DNA from: JACKJA01 sp050297015
GTDB lineage: Bacteria; Pseudomonadota; Alphaproteobacteria; Micavibrionales; Micavibrionaceae
Direction of reading: 5' to 3'
DNA length: 64,000 nucleotides
Assembly (NCBI GenBank): GCA_050297015.1
Contig: JBNKRZ010000005.1
Span: forward strand, 1-64,000
Both the position numbers and the translations under genes were made by a program. Shown piece after piece: positions 35,307 through 44,832 of this stretch. Under the pieces are notes generated by a model, which saw only the letters and a program-made list of their open reading frames with translations, did no database searches and was not told the origin of the DNA. Positions within the stretch are counted from its first letter, which is position 1; each line of letters starts with the position of its first letter.

Positions 35307-35332
35307 TTAAGGCTCTATTAAGCCTTTGTTAA
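35307..35332. promoter_or_regulatory. Tandem CtrA-type half-sites
   Basis: Three TTAA tetramers at 35307, 35318 and 35329, each separated by exactly seven bases, make two overlapping TTAA-N7-TTAA sites, the CtrA consensus of alphaproteobacteria. They lie about 160 bases before the gene at 35491 and some 700 bases from the repeat-rich origin candidate. Confidence 0.5.
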
Positions 35333-35490
35333 GAAACGGAAAAAAAATTTTTAAAAAAGTGTTTTTTCTTCCTTTATCGTCGTTTTTGGCAATAAACCGT
35401 TAATAAAGTTCTGAGCATAATGAACCCGTAAGACCGCGCCGCAATGGTGAGGTTATATATGTTCACGAAGAAACAAAACGGTTAGGGCCC

Positions 35491-36768
35491 ATGCGGAAAA
35501 CGCCTGATGACATTACGGGGAATTTAGAAGCCGGAGCTATTTTGCTGCCGCGTTTTTCCTATACATTAAATAACGACCAACCGGTTCGCTGTACCTTGAT
35601 TGGCGATCAACCGCTCTTCTACATGGATTATGAAGATGACATCGAAGATGATTTTGATGAGTTATTCGGGATCGAAGCCATTGAAGCAGGGTTGCAAACA
35701 ATAGGCCGTTCATTTGATTTAGGCAATAATATTGAAAACAATTTAGTATCAGATTTTATTTCTGAAACTCATTTTATTACAGGCCAATCCGATCCGGCAG
35801 GAAAATCTTTTGCTGATATTGAAGCGTTACGTTTTGTTCTGGAACAAAGCCGTTTGGGAAAAACGTTCTTTGAATTTGCAGAGCAGTGGGGAATAGATCT
35901 TAAGTTTAGCACTCAATTTGGTAATGCTTTTTATGATCGTGAAGCACAAAGTATCTTTATCCATCCTTCTTTAGGACGCGATGAACAAATTTTGTTGATT
36001 GCCAGAGAATTGCGCCGTGCCTGGCAACATAAAAATGGAGCATTAATGCACCCGTTAGCCTTTCATCCGGATCATGCCATCCTTGTGAACCGGGCACAAA
36101 TTGCCGATGCGCAGACAATGATGGTTCGTGTCGCATGGGAATTACAACTGGCTGGTGAAAAGGGACCGTGGACGTTAATTGAAAACTCATCTATGGCAGA
36201 TATGGGCCGTGCTTTTGCCCGTGAAGCTTATTTGGATTTTCGTACGCTTAACAATGGTACGGCTGCTGCCGCGGCTTTTGAAAGCTGGTTTTTATCTGAT
36301 CGTTGCCGTCAGGAAGATAAAATCCTGATCCAGAACATGTTATCCGGTCAAAGCAACTATGTGTTTGAAGATTTGCAAGTATCGGATCGTGTATCTACGG
36401 ACCTTATTATGGCTTTGGGTAGCATGCCATTCGGCAAAAATTACCTCTCACCTTATGTTCATATGATTGTAAGCGATGCTTTGTTCACAGAAGTTAGGGA
36501 TCGCTCAAACGCCAATTTCCTTTGGTTTATCAAGTTTGAGAACTCTTTCAATGAAGCGGAACAGGAATTGCAACAGGGAGACATCGTCCAGCCTTCTGAC
36601 GACCGTCAGGGCGCATTCAAAAACAAAAAACAATGGATTGGCGACGATGAAAAAGAATCGGAAATCATTAATCTGTCGGACTACGGCAGCCCCGTCTCCC
36701 TCGAATCATGCAGTGATGGATCTGACGCGCGGATCATACCATTCCCTGCACACTCGGTTGAGGGATGA
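35491..36768 (+). CDS. Putative DUF6782-like protein, first of a tandem pair
   Basis: A 425-residue soluble protein. A central region (FAEQWGIDLKFSTQFGNAFYDREAQSIFIHP, then LLIARELRRAWQHKNGAL) resembles inactive zincin-like domains of the DUF6782 type, but no HExxH is present. A later AAAAAFESWFLSDRCRQED and the C-terminal FEDLQVSDRVSTDLIMALG have counterparts in the next gene (AHAFRQWFADEGRVDGCD; LPDGMRYLKSLG), so the two are paralogs. Function unknown; the family name is tentative. The leader (35278-35490) carries the CtrA-type sites. Confidence 0.55.
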   Translation: MRKTPDDITGNLEAGAILLPRFSYTLNNDQPVRCTLIGDQPLFYMDYEDDIEDDFDELFGIEAIEAGLQTIGRSFDLGNNIENNLVSDFISETHFITGQSDPAGKSFADIEALRFVLEQSRLGKTFFEFAEQWGIDLKFSTQFGNAFYDREAQSIFIHPSLGRDEQILLIARELRRAWQHKNGALMHPLAFHPDHAILVNRAQIADAQTMMVRVAWELQLAGEKGPWTLIENSSMADMGRAFAREAYLDFRTLNNGTAAAAAFESWFLSDRCRQEDKILIQNMLSGQSNYVFEDLQVSDRVSTDLIMALGSMPFGKNYLSPYVHMIVSDALFTEVRDRSNANFLWFIKFENSFNEAEQELQQGDIVQPSDDRQGAFKNKKQWIGDDEKESEIINLSDYGSPVSLESCSDGSDARIIPFPAHSVEG

Positions 36769-36781
36769 GGGGGCGACGCTT

Positions 36782-37813
36782 ATGCAGACAGATCGCACCA
36801 GCCGCAAAAGCCAGCATAAAATAGTTTGCTCTGTTGCTCAGGGTGTTACGGATTACGATCTGACAGCGTCGGATTTGATGGATGAGAATATCGCGCCCTT
36901 ATCCGATTACACATCTGAGAAAGATATTTTTGATGATATCATTGAACGCCCTCATAGCTTTGAGAGTGAAGAGGATGTTTTTTCCTGGTTTTCCGATATT
37001 CTGGCTGACAGTCCGGCAGCGAATGCCTTGTTGACCGAAGCTGTTCGCACAGGTTGGCATATCGGTTTGGCGGCGCTGGGGAATAGCGGCTATCATATTG
37101 ATGTGCCGTCCAAGAAACTCTATCTCGATTGCCATGACATGACCCCGGCAGCCCTGGGGCGCTCACTTTATTTTCGCAACAGTGCCCTGTTTACTTTTAT
37201 CAAGGCGCTGCGCGATATCTGGCATGAAGAACGCTGGAGCGCTTTCGAAGAGCTTTATACGCCGGAAGATATCTTGATGTTAGAGCGCATTCGTGCAGCT
37301 GACTGTGATTGTGTGGCCTTGCTTTCCGGCTGGGAGCTACGTGGTGCGGGCTACACAGATCTTTGGCGTCACTTGATCGGTACGTGTGAAAGTGATATGG
37401 CCATGATTTTCACCCGCTTTTTAGAGCGAGATCCTTCGGGGTTGTTCAATGGTAGCGCGCTGGCCCATGCTTTCCGGCAATGGTTTGCTGATGAGGGGCG
37501 TGTTGATGGTTGCGATCATGATGTGCTCGAACATCTGGACGAGCTTTTGCAAGTTTCTGATAAGCGCAATCCGTTTGGTGAAAATAAATTATCCGCCGCT
37601 TGTATTGAGGCTTTGTCTGAATTGCCCGATGGTATGCGCTATTTGAAGAGTCTCGGCAATACGATCCGCACCGATCCGTTTTTCGTTGGTCTGAGCGACC
37701 CGATCAACCAGACGCATTTGCTGCATTTGATCTATGATCTGGAAGTGACAATGGCTGGTAATGTGCCGTTTCAGGATCGCGATCTTGCCCGGCGGATTTT
37801 CCCCGACGGATAA
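36782..37813 (+). CDS. Second DUF6782-like paralog
   Basis: A 343-residue protein starting MQTDRTSRKSQHK, 14 bases past the previous stop; longer frames from 36476 overlap the upstream gene out of frame. It shares with the preceding protein a core ending ALRDIWHEERW and an AFRQWFADE segment, and has Cys residues (ADCDCVAL). The catalytic-type His-Glu pattern of metalloproteases is missing. It is probably co-transcribed with the first copy and precedes ppsR by 62 bases. Unknown function. Confidence 0.55.
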   Translation: MQTDRTSRKSQHKIVCSVAQGVTDYDLTASDLMDENIAPLSDYTSEKDIFDDIIERPHSFESEEDVFSWFSDILADSPAANALLTEAVRTGWHIGLAALGNSGYHIDVPSKKLYLDCHDMTPAALGRSLYFRNSALFTFIKALRDIWHEERWSAFEELYTPEDILMLERIRAADCDCVALLSGWELRGAGYTDLWRHLIGTCESDMAMIFTRFLERDPSGLFNGSALAHAFRQWFADEGRVDGCDHDVLEHLDELLQVSDKRNPFGENKLSAACIEALSELPDGMRYLKSLGNTIRTDPFFVGLSDPINQTHLLHLIYDLEVTMAGNVPFQDRDLARRIFPDG

Positions 37814-37875
37814 TACGCCCGTCATACGCTTAATTCATCTTTTATTACGTGGGATTCATTGGTAGGATTCCTGTT

Positions 37876-38745
37876 ATGAATGATAAAGTGGCTACGCCGA
37901 ATAACCTCCATTATTTCACCGTGCATTTGGTTTCCGATGCAACGGGCACGACACTGCAGGGCCTTGCTCGTGCGTGTCTGGCGCAATTCGACGGTATTGC
38001 ACCGGAAGAACGGTTCTGGCCGTTAGTACGTACAGAAAAACAATTGGAACGTGTTGTGCATAATATTGCCGAATGTCCGGGGCCGGTTTTGTTTACGCTG
38101 GTTGACCGTTCTCTGCGCCGTAGGCTGCAAAAGGAATGCGAAAGGCTGGGCATTCCGGCCATGTCGGTTCTCGATCCTGTGATTAAGGGGCTGTCCTCTT
38201 ATCTAGGCGTACCCAGCAAAGGTATCCCAGGCTTGCAATACGCGCTGGACGAGGCTTATTTCGACCGCATTGATGCAATGGATTTTGCTTTATCATTTGA
38301 TGACGGGCAATCTTTGGACGGTATTGAGGACGCTGATATTGTTTTGGTGGGTGTGTCACGAACTTCCAAGACGCCGACTTGTATTTATTTGGCACGGCGC
38401 GGAATTAAGGCGGCAAATATTCCGCTGTGTCCTGGTGTGCCGTTCCCTGAACACGTCTTGACGCTTAAAAGGCCGCTTTTTGTTGGACTGACGGAAGCGC
38501 CGGAGCGGCTGGCCAAGCTGCGCCGGACGCGGCTTAAAGAAGAAAAGACGGGCCATGTTCATGATGAAAATGAATATCTTGATATTGAGCACATTGAAGA
38601 AGAAGTCAAAGATGCCCGCCGTTTGTTTAGTAAAAACGGTTGGCCGGTGATTGATGTGACGCGCCGCTCGGTCGAAGAGACGGCTGCGGAAATTATACTT
38701 TTGCTTCAGAGAAAGAAAACCGAAAAGGATCAAGCCTATGATTAA
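37876..38745 (+). CDS. ppsR: PEP synthase / PPDK regulatory kinase-pyrophosphorylase (DUF299)
   Basis: A 289-residue protein of the DUF299 family. The nucleotide-binding P-loop-like GVSRTSKTPTCIYLA sits near 157-171, with SDATGTTLQGLARA at the N-terminus. Members phosphorylate and dephosphorylate phosphoenolpyruvate synthase or pyruvate phosphate dikinase, regulating gluconeogenesis. The ATG at 37876 follows TAGGA. The stop overlaps the aroE start by eight bases. In Caulobacter this gene is the first beyond the origin; maf, which usually follows, is absent here. Confidence 0.9.
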   Translation: MNDKVATPNNLHYFTVHLVSDATGTTLQGLARACLAQFDGIAPEERFWPLVRTEKQLERVVHNIAECPGPVLFTLVDRSLRRRLQKECERLGIPAMSVLDPVIKGLSSYLGVPSKGIPGLQYALDEAYFDRIDAMDFALSFDDGQSLDGIEDADIVLVGVSRTSKTPTCIYLARRGIKAANIPLCPGVPFPEHVLTLKRPLFVGLTEAPERLAKLRRTRLKEEKTGHVHDENEYLDIEHIEEEVKDARRLFSKNGWPVIDVTRRSVEETAAEIILLLQRKKTEKDQAYD

Positions 38746-39559
38746 AACCGCCGTTATCGGCCATCCGGTTGAACATAGTTTGTCACCGCTGATCCATGAG
38801 CATTGGATGACTCATTATGGATTAACGGGGGACTATGAGCGCATTGATATAATGCCCGAAACGCTTAATGCTGAAGTGCGGGAATTGATAAGACAGGGCT
38901 ATGCTGGATTTAATGTGACAATTCCCCATAAGGAATCTGTAATTGCGCTGTGTGATTATCTTGATGAAACGGCCCGTGCGATTGGCGCAGTTAATACGGT
39001 TGTCGTACGAGAAGACGGTAGCCTTGAAGGGCGGAATACCGATGCCTTTGGTTTTGTTGAAAATATTCGTCAGAGCCAACCGGATTTCGATTTTACAGAT
39101 GGGGCGGCGCTGATTTTGGGGGCGGGCGGCGCGGCCCGTGCGATTGCTTATGCCCTGAAGGCGGAAGGTGTGCCGGAAGTACGCGTCACCAATCGCACGC
39201 TGGAAAAGGCGCAAACTCTTGCGCAGGAATTTGGGCTGGAGGTTATTGAGTGGGATGAGCGCGAAAACGTGCTGGACGATTTAAATTTACTTGTTAATAC
39301 AACATCGCTGGGGATGAGCGGCCAGCCCGCTTTGGACATTAATCTGGAAGGGTTAAATAAGGCGGCTTTGGTTTGCGATATTGTCTATAAACCGCTTTAT
39401 ACGGATCTTCTTAAAGCGGCGCAGGCCCGTCATAATCCGGTTGTGACGGGGATCGGTATGCTCCTCAATCAGGCCCGCCCGGCCTTTAAAGCGTGGTTTG
39501 GCGTTATGCCGGATGTAACAGAGCCGTTGGAAGAGATTATATTGGAGGCGGCGCAATAA
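38738..39559 (+). CDS. aroE: Shikimate dehydrogenase
   Basis: A 273-residue enzyme reducing 3-dehydroshikimate with NADPH in the aromatic amino-acid pathway. VIGHPVEHSLSPLIHEHW, FNVTIPHKESVIALCD with the catalytic Lys, INTVV-like VNTVVVREDG, the dinucleotide-binding GAGGAARAIAYAL and the C-terminal TGIGMLLNQARPAFKAWFG are visible. It overlaps ppsR by eight bases, and its TAA overlaps the coaE ATG (TAATG), so translation is coupled. Confidence 0.94.
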   Translation: MIKTAVIGHPVEHSLSPLIHEHWMTHYGLTGDYERIDIMPETLNAEVRELIRQGYAGFNVTIPHKESVIALCDYLDETARAIGAVNTVVVREDGSLEGRNTDAFGFVENIRQSQPDFDFTDGAALILGAGGAARAIAYALKAEGVPEVRVTNRTLEKAQTLAQEFGLEVIEWDERENVLDDLNLLVNTTSLGMSGQPALDINLEGLNKAALVCDIVYKPLYTDLLKAAQARHNPVVTGIGMLLNQARPAFKAWFGVMPDVTEPLEEIILEAAQ

Positions 39560-40167
39560 TGATTGTCGCAGGGCTAACAGGCTCCATCGGCATGGGGAAG
39601 AGCACGGTAGCTTCCATTTTGCGCGATATGGGTGTGCCGGTTCATTGCGCTGATGAAGAGGTTCATACTCTCTTGGCACCCGGTGGGCAGGGTGTTATGC
39701 CTGTCGCTCATCTCTTTCCCGATGCCTATGATAAAGAAAAGTCCTGTATCGACCGCAAAAAATTGGGCGTAGCGGTGTTTGACAATCCTGAAAAACGGCG
39801 GGCTTTAGAGGAGATTTTGCATCCGCTGGTTCAAGAGGGACAGCAGAAATTTTTGCGGTTGGCACAGCGGCGTCACGCTAAGGTTGCCGTTCTTGACATC
39901 CCTTTGTTGTTTGAAACGGGAGCGGAGGCCCGCGTTGATGTCACGCTTTGTGTAAGTGCGCCGCCGTTCGTTCAGCGTCAGCGCGTTTTGGCCCGGCCGG
40001 GAATGAATGCCGCGCGTTTTGAAGCGATTAGGGCGGTGCAAATGAGTGATAACGAAAAACGCCGTCGGGCTGATTTCGTTATTCCCACGGGGGGCGGGCT
40101 TGCCTTGACCCGGCGCGCTCTGCGGCAAACGCTGCGTATTTTGAAAGACGAGGCAAAAAGAATCTGA
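39559..40167 (+). CDS. coaE: Dephospho-CoA kinase
   Basis: A 202-residue P-loop kinase for the last step of coenzyme A synthesis. The Walker A motif lies in GLTGSIGMGKST (residues 5-16), DEEVHTLLAPGGQGV follows, then LDIPLLFETGAE and the lid RRRADFVIPTGG. The ATG at 39559 overlaps the aroE stop by one base. It is part of the ppsR-aroE-coaE group. dnaQ, which normally comes next, lies 8 kb away. Confidence 0.94.
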   Translation: MIVAGLTGSIGMGKSTVASILRDMGVPVHCADEEVHTLLAPGGQGVMPVAHLFPDAYDKEKSCIDRKKLGVAVFDNPEKRRALEEILHPLVQEGQQKFLRLAQRRHAKVAVLDIPLLFETGAEARVDVTLCVSAPPFVQRQRVLARPGMNAARFEAIRAVQMSDNEKRRRADFVIPTGGGLALTRRALRQTLRILKDEAKRI

Positions 40168-40238
40168 CTTTGCTCTTTTCTTTGTTAGCAGAGGCGGTAA
40201 ACTCATAAACGCGATAAGTGTTTAAGGAGAGTTCGGTT

Positions 40239-41906
40239 ATGCTGCGTCTATTTTCTGCTTTTTTGATGGTTTTGTGTGTTTTGCCGCTGAGTGCGCGCGC
40301 AGAGGTTGCCGCGGATAGTACGATCAAGGCTGTGACGGTTTATACCAACCGCGCGACGGTTACGCGCGCGGCAACGGTGCGTATCCCGGCTGGGAAGCAG
40401 ACGGTTGTGTTTAAGGGGTTGCCGGCAATTCTGGTGCCGGATTCGCTGCGGGCAGAGGGCAACGCTACAGCGTCTGTTCAGTTTGGGGCTTTAACACATA
40501 AGCGGGTGATTTCTCATGATTTGACCTCCACGAAGGAAAAGGAACTAAACGATCAACTGGAGGCTTTGAACGATCAGATACGCCTCGTTGGGGCAGAAAC
40601 GAAGGCGCTGGCTGCGCGTAAAAGCTTCCTTGAGAATATTGGTAAGCAGGCACAGCTGCGTACTGATGAAGAAATCGCGGAATTAAATCTCAATCCCGAA
40701 CAGTGGAAAAGTGCCTCTCTGGCGCTTTATGAGGGCATGGATGAAGTCCTCAAAAGTGAGGTGGCGCTGGATATTAAAAAGCGTGGACTAGACAAACAAA
40801 TTCGCAAAATTCGTGATGAACTAAACCAGTTGCGCACCGGCCAGCGCAGCACATATGAGGTAAGCGTACCGTTGGAATCTGTCGCGCAGACTGATTTAAC
40901 AATTTCTTTAAGCTATCAGGTGCCGCGCGCGGGTTGGACACCGATTTATGATGCGCGTCTCGATACGGCAAAAGAGATGCTCCGGCTGGTGCAATATGGT
41001 GCGGTACGCCAACAAACCGGGGAGGACTGGTCTGGTGTGGATCTAACGCTTTCTACGGCGCAGCCGCAGCGGGGTGCATCTTTGCCCGATTTAAATCCGT
41101 GGTGGGTTGATCTATATAGCGTGCCCCGGCGTGAGCGTATGGTCATGCAAAAACTTGCCGCGCCGATGGCCGCTATGGATGCAATGATGGAAATGGAGGA
41201 GGGCGCTTCTCTTTCTGCGGCCGCGCCGATGGTGGAGAAAATGGACGCTGAATTTGCTGTTGCTGAAATCAATATGGGCGGCTTTGTCAGCGAATATAAA
41301 ATTCCCGGCCCGGCTACCGTTTTGGCCGATGGCAGTGAAACCAAGTTGATGGTCGGCACTTTTGATACCGAAAGCGCGCTGGCAGTTCATATCAAACCGC
41401 AGCTTAGCACAGAGGCCTTTCTTGTTGCGCAGACGAAGTTGAAAGGGGAGGCACCGATTTTGCCCGGTTCGGCAAGTTTGTTCCGCGATGGCGCGTTTGT
41501 CGGGCAAACGCATTTGCCGCTTTTGCGTCCGGCTGAAGAATACACGATGTATTTCGGGGTGGATGATCAGATGGCCGTTAAACGCAAAATTATGATGGAT
41601 GAGCGCAAAGATGCCGGGATGATCTCCCGTGATAATACACGGGAAAAACATGTCCTGACCGCGATCGAAAATTTGCACAACCAAGCGGTTAATATCATCA
41701 TTGAAGAGACGATCCCTACGGCGCGTAATGAAAAGATCGAGGTCAAAATCATTAAGGACGCCACCACCGATGGCTATGAGCAAGATGCCGACGATACCAA
41801 AGGTTTGTTGCGCTGGTCTGTGGATTTGAAGCCTAAAGCCGGGAAAGATGTTAAATTGGGCTGGAAAGTTATCTGGCCGAAGGATGAAAATGTCTCAGGC
41901 TTATAG
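40239..41906 (+). CDS. MuiA-like DUF4139 domain protein, secreted
   Basis: A 555-residue protein with signal peptide MLRLFSAFLMVLCVLPLSARA, an N-terminal DUF4140-like beta domain (KAVTVYTNRATVTRAATVRIPAGK), a coiled-coil at about 95-205 and a C-terminal DUF4139 beta region (VPRAGWTPIYDARLDTA through the KDVKLGWKVIWP end). Members include 'mucoidy inhibitor MuiA' homologs; biochemical role is unknown. AAGGAG sits just before the ATG at 40239. It interrupts the conserved coaE-dnaQ order. Confidence 0.8.
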   Translation: MLRLFSAFLMVLCVLPLSARAEVAADSTIKAVTVYTNRATVTRAATVRIPAGKQTVVFKGLPAILVPDSLRAEGNATASVQFGALTHKRVISHDLTSTKEKELNDQLEALNDQIRLVGAETKALAARKSFLENIGKQAQLRTDEEIAELNLNPEQWKSASLALYEGMDEVLKSEVALDIKKRGLDKQIRKIRDELNQLRTGQRSTYEVSVPLESVAQTDLTISLSYQVPRAGWTPIYDARLDTAKEMLRLVQYGAVRQQTGEDWSGVDLTLSTAQPQRGASLPDLNPWWVDLYSVPRRERMVMQKLAAPMAAMDAMMEMEEGASLSAAAPMVEKMDAEFAVAEINMGGFVSEYKIPGPATVLADGSETKLMVGTFDTESALAVHIKPQLSTEAFLVAQTKLKGEAPILPGSASLFRDGAFVGQTHLPLLRPAEEYTMYFGVDDQMAVKRKIMMDERKDAGMISRDNTREKHVLTAIENLHNQAVNIIIEETIPTARNEKIEVKIIKDATTDGYEQDADDTKGLLRWSVDLKPKAGKDVKLGWKVIWPKDENVSGL

Positions 41907-41985
41907 GGTTTTTTCCTGTCTTGTATTTCGCCCCGTCCGGCGTTAAAAAACAGGAAGTTACTTCATTCAAGCCAAGGAGCCTTTT

Positions 41986-43155
41986 ATGACCGCTAAGCCG
42001 ATAACCAAACCGCAAAATCCGTGTTTTTCTTCCGGGCCGTGTGCCAAACGGCCGGGCTGGTCGCTGGCGGCGCTGGAGGCACTGACCGGGCGTTCGCACC
42101 GTGCAGGGCCGTGTAAGAAGCAGCTGGAAGCTGTGATTGAAAAGCACCGCGCGCTCCTCGGCATTCCGGCGGATTATCACATCGGCATCGTGCCGGGATC
42201 GGACACCGGTGCATTCGAGATGGCGCTGTGGTCGATGATGGGGGCCCGCCCCGTTGATGTGCTGGCGTGGGAGAGTTTTTCTTCCGGCTGGCTCGCTGAT
42301 ATTACCAAACACCTGAAAATCCCGAATGTTACGACGCATGAAGCCGGATACGGAGAACTTCCTGACCTCACCAAGGTTGATCCCGATAATGACGTAGTGT
42401 TCGTGTGGAACGGCACGACTTCCGGTGTGCGCGTGCCGGACGGTGACTGGATTCCCGACGACCGCGAAGGGTTGACTTTCTGTGACGCAACATCGGCTGT
42501 GTTCGCTTACGACATGCCGTGGGAGAAACTGGATGTCACGACATGGAGCTGGCAGAAAGTTCTCGGCGGGGAAGGCGCACATGGTATGATTGTGCTCTCT
42601 CCGCGCGCGGTAGAACGTCTTGAAAGCTACACACCATCATGGCCGCTGCCGAAGGTATTCCGCCTGACCAAGAAAGGCAAACTCAATGCCGGAATTTTCA
42701 AAGGCGCTACGATTAATACACCGTCGATGATAGCTGTGGCAGATTGCTTCGATGCGCTGAATTGGATCGAAAGCATCGGCGGGCTGTCCGCAGCCATCGC
42801 CCGTACGCACGCCAATTTCGCGGCGCTGGAGGCCTGGGTTGAAAAAACGGCTTGGGCAGAATTTTTGGCCGAAAATCCGGCAACGCGCTCCACGACCTCC
42901 ATCACGATCAAGATCGTCGATCCATGGTTTACGGCGCTGTCCGAAGACGAGCAGACCGCCTTTATCGGGGCGCTGGCCAAAGCGCTCGACAGCGAAGGGG
43001 CAGCCTATGACATCAAAGGCTATCGCGATGCCCCGCCGGGCCTGCGTATCTGGGGCGGCGCGACGGTAGAAACGTCCGATCTAGAAGCTCTGACCGGCTG
43101 GCTGGATTGGGCGTTTGCTGAGGTGAAGGCTGAAGCCGCGCAAAAAGCGGCGTGA
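41986..43155 (+). CDS. serC: Phosphoserine aminotransferase
   Basis: A 389-residue PLP enzyme of the alphaproteobacterial/methanogen-type SerC branch, converting 3-phosphohydroxypyruvate to phosphoserine. FSSGPCAKRPGWS, GIVPGSDTGAFEMALWSMMG, DATSAVFAYDMPWEKLDVTTWSWQKVLGG (PLP Lys in WQKV) and the C-terminal GLRIWGGATVE are seen. AAGGAG precedes the ATG. It is followed by serA 88 bases later, the pair for serine synthesis. Confidence 0.95.
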   Translation: MTAKPITKPQNPCFSSGPCAKRPGWSLAALEALTGRSHRAGPCKKQLEAVIEKHRALLGIPADYHIGIVPGSDTGAFEMALWSMMGARPVDVLAWESFSSGWLADITKHLKIPNVTTHEAGYGELPDLTKVDPDNDVVFVWNGTTSGVRVPDGDWIPDDREGLTFCDATSAVFAYDMPWEKLDVTTWSWQKVLGGEGAHGMIVLSPRAVERLESYTPSWPLPKVFRLTKKGKLNAGIFKGATINTPSMIAVADCFDALNWIESIGGLSAAIARTHANFAALEAWVEKTAWAEFLAENPATRSTTSITIKIVDPWFTALSEDEQTAFIGALAKALDSEGAAYDIKGYRDAPPGLRIWGGATVETSDLEALTGWLDWAFAEVKAEAAQKAA

Positions 43156-43243
43156 GCGGCATAAAGACCTATTGCTATTCTGCGGCAATCTGATACTTCT
43201 GTAGGCCTGTTTTCTTGAACAAGACAAAATCAGGAGTATTAAA

Positions 43244-44827
43244 ATGTCTAAACCTCGCGTTCTTATTTCCGATAAAATGAATCCGCTGGCTGCGGAAATT
43301 TTTGAAAAAGCCGGCTGTGATGTCGATGTTAAAACGGGCATGAGCTCGGAAGAGCTGATCGCTTGCATTGGCGACTATAATGGCCTTGCGATCCGTTCTT
43401 CCACTAAAGTAACCAAAGAAGTTCTCGCTGCCGCCAAAAACCTGAAAGTGATTGGCCGGGCCGGAATTGGCGTTGATAACGTCGATGTGCCGGAAGCAAC
43501 CGCCGCCGGCGTTGTGGTGATGAACACGCCATTTGGGAATTCCATCACAACCGCCGAACACGCCATCGCCATGATGTTTGCTGTTGCGCGCGATATTCCG
43601 CAAGCCAGTGCCTCGACCCACGCGGGGAAATGGGAAAAATCCAAATTCATGGGCGCAGAGCTTTATAACAAAACGCTGGGCGTGATTGGTTGCGGGAACA
43701 TCGGTTCGATTGCCGCCGACCGGGCTTTGGGCTTAAAAATGAAAGTCGTGGCGTTTGATCCGTTCTTGACCGAAGAACGCGCCGTTGAATTGGGCGTTGA
43801 AAAAGTCGAACTGGATGAGCTATACAAGCGCGCTGATTTCATCACCATCCATGTGCCGAAAAACGCTAAAACGGCGGGTATGATTAACAAAGATTCCATC
43901 GCCAAAATGAAAGACGGCGTGCGGATTATTAACTGTGCGCGCGGTGGTCTGGTAATCGAAGCGGACCTGAAAGAGGCGCTCGATTCCGGTAAAGTCGCTG
44001 GCGCGGCACTCGATGTGTTTGAAGTCGAACCGGCCAAGGAAAACATCCTGTTCGGGCATGAAAAAGTGGTTTGCACGCCGCACCTCGGTGCCTCAACGAC
44101 GGAAGCGCAAGTGAACGTGGCCATTCAGGTTGCCGAGCAAATGAGCGATTATCTCGTCAACGGCGCGGTGATGAATGCCTTGAACATGCCGTCGATCTCC
44201 GCGGAAGAAGCGCCGAAGCTCAAGCCCTATATGAAGCTGGCCGAACAGCTGGGGGCACTCGTGGGACAAATGACGGATGAAGCTATTACGGGCGTGAATA
44301 TCTCTTATGAAGGCTCCGTAGCGGAAGTGAAAACGGCGGCGCTGAGTGCCCTTGTGATGGCTAACCTGTTGAAACCGCAACTTGATACGGTCAACGTTGT
44401 GAATGCTATGCAAGCTGCGGAAGCACGTGGGATTGAATTTTCCGAGACACAAGTGGGATCGTCGAAAGATTTCCGCAGCTTGATTACTGTAAAAATCACA
44501 ACCAAAGCCAAGACACATCAGGTTGCCGGAACGCTGTTTACGGGCAAGGAGCCGCGCGTCGTTAATATCGAAGGCGTGCCGATTGAAGCCGCGCTGGCGG
44601 GCGATATGCTTTATACCCGCAACGATAACACACCGGGCTATATCGGCGCGCTGGGCGCTCTGCTCGGAAACGCCGGGTTTAATATCGCGGACTTCCGTTT
44701 GGGACGGGTTGAAAGTGGTGATGAGGCCGTTGCGCTTGTATCGCTCGACTCTGAACTCTCCGATGAGATTTTCGGGGAAGTCGCCAACCTGCCGCAGAAT
44801 AAAAAAGCGATGCGGTTGAAGTTTTAA
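43244..44827 (+). CDS. serA: D-3-phosphoglycerate dehydrogenase (long form, ACT domain)
   Basis: A 527-residue enzyme, first step of serine synthesis. It has the substrate domain, the NAD domain (LGVIGCGNIGSIAADRAL), catalytic NCARGGLV and CTPHLGASTTEAQ, an intervening allosteric substrate-binding domain and a C-terminal ACT domain (RNDNTPGYIGALGALLGNAGFNIADF), as in type I/II forms such as Mycobacterium. Regulation by serine is likely. A hairpin at 44833-44900 follows. Confidence 0.96.
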   Translation: MSKPRVLISDKMNPLAAEIFEKAGCDVDVKTGMSSEELIACIGDYNGLAIRSSTKVTKEVLAAAKNLKVIGRAGIGVDNVDVPEATAAGVVVMNTPFGNSITTAEHAIAMMFAVARDIPQASASTHAGKWEKSKFMGAELYNKTLGVIGCGNIGSIAADRALGLKMKVVAFDPFLTEERAVELGVEKVELDELYKRADFITIHVPKNAKTAGMINKDSIAKMKDGVRIINCARGGLVIEADLKEALDSGKVAGAALDVFEVEPAKENILFGHEKVVCTPHLGASTTEAQVNVAIQVAEQMSDYLVNGAVMNALNMPSISAEEAPKLKPYMKLAEQLGALVGQMTDEAITGVNISYEGSVAEVKTAALSALVMANLLKPQLDTVNVVNAMQAAEARGIEFSETQVGSSKDFRSLITVKITTKAKTHQVAGTLFTGKEPRVVNIEGVPIEAALAGDMLYTRNDNTPGYIGALGALLGNAGFNIADFRLGRVESGDEAVALVSLDSELSDEIFGEVANLPQNKKAMRLKF

Positions 44828-44832
44828 GAGTT

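Noticed and set aside
36476..36781. Upstream extension of the second DUF6782-like gene
   Set aside because: It overlaps the first paralog in another frame and lacks a ribosome site. The ATG at 36782 gives a sensible protein.
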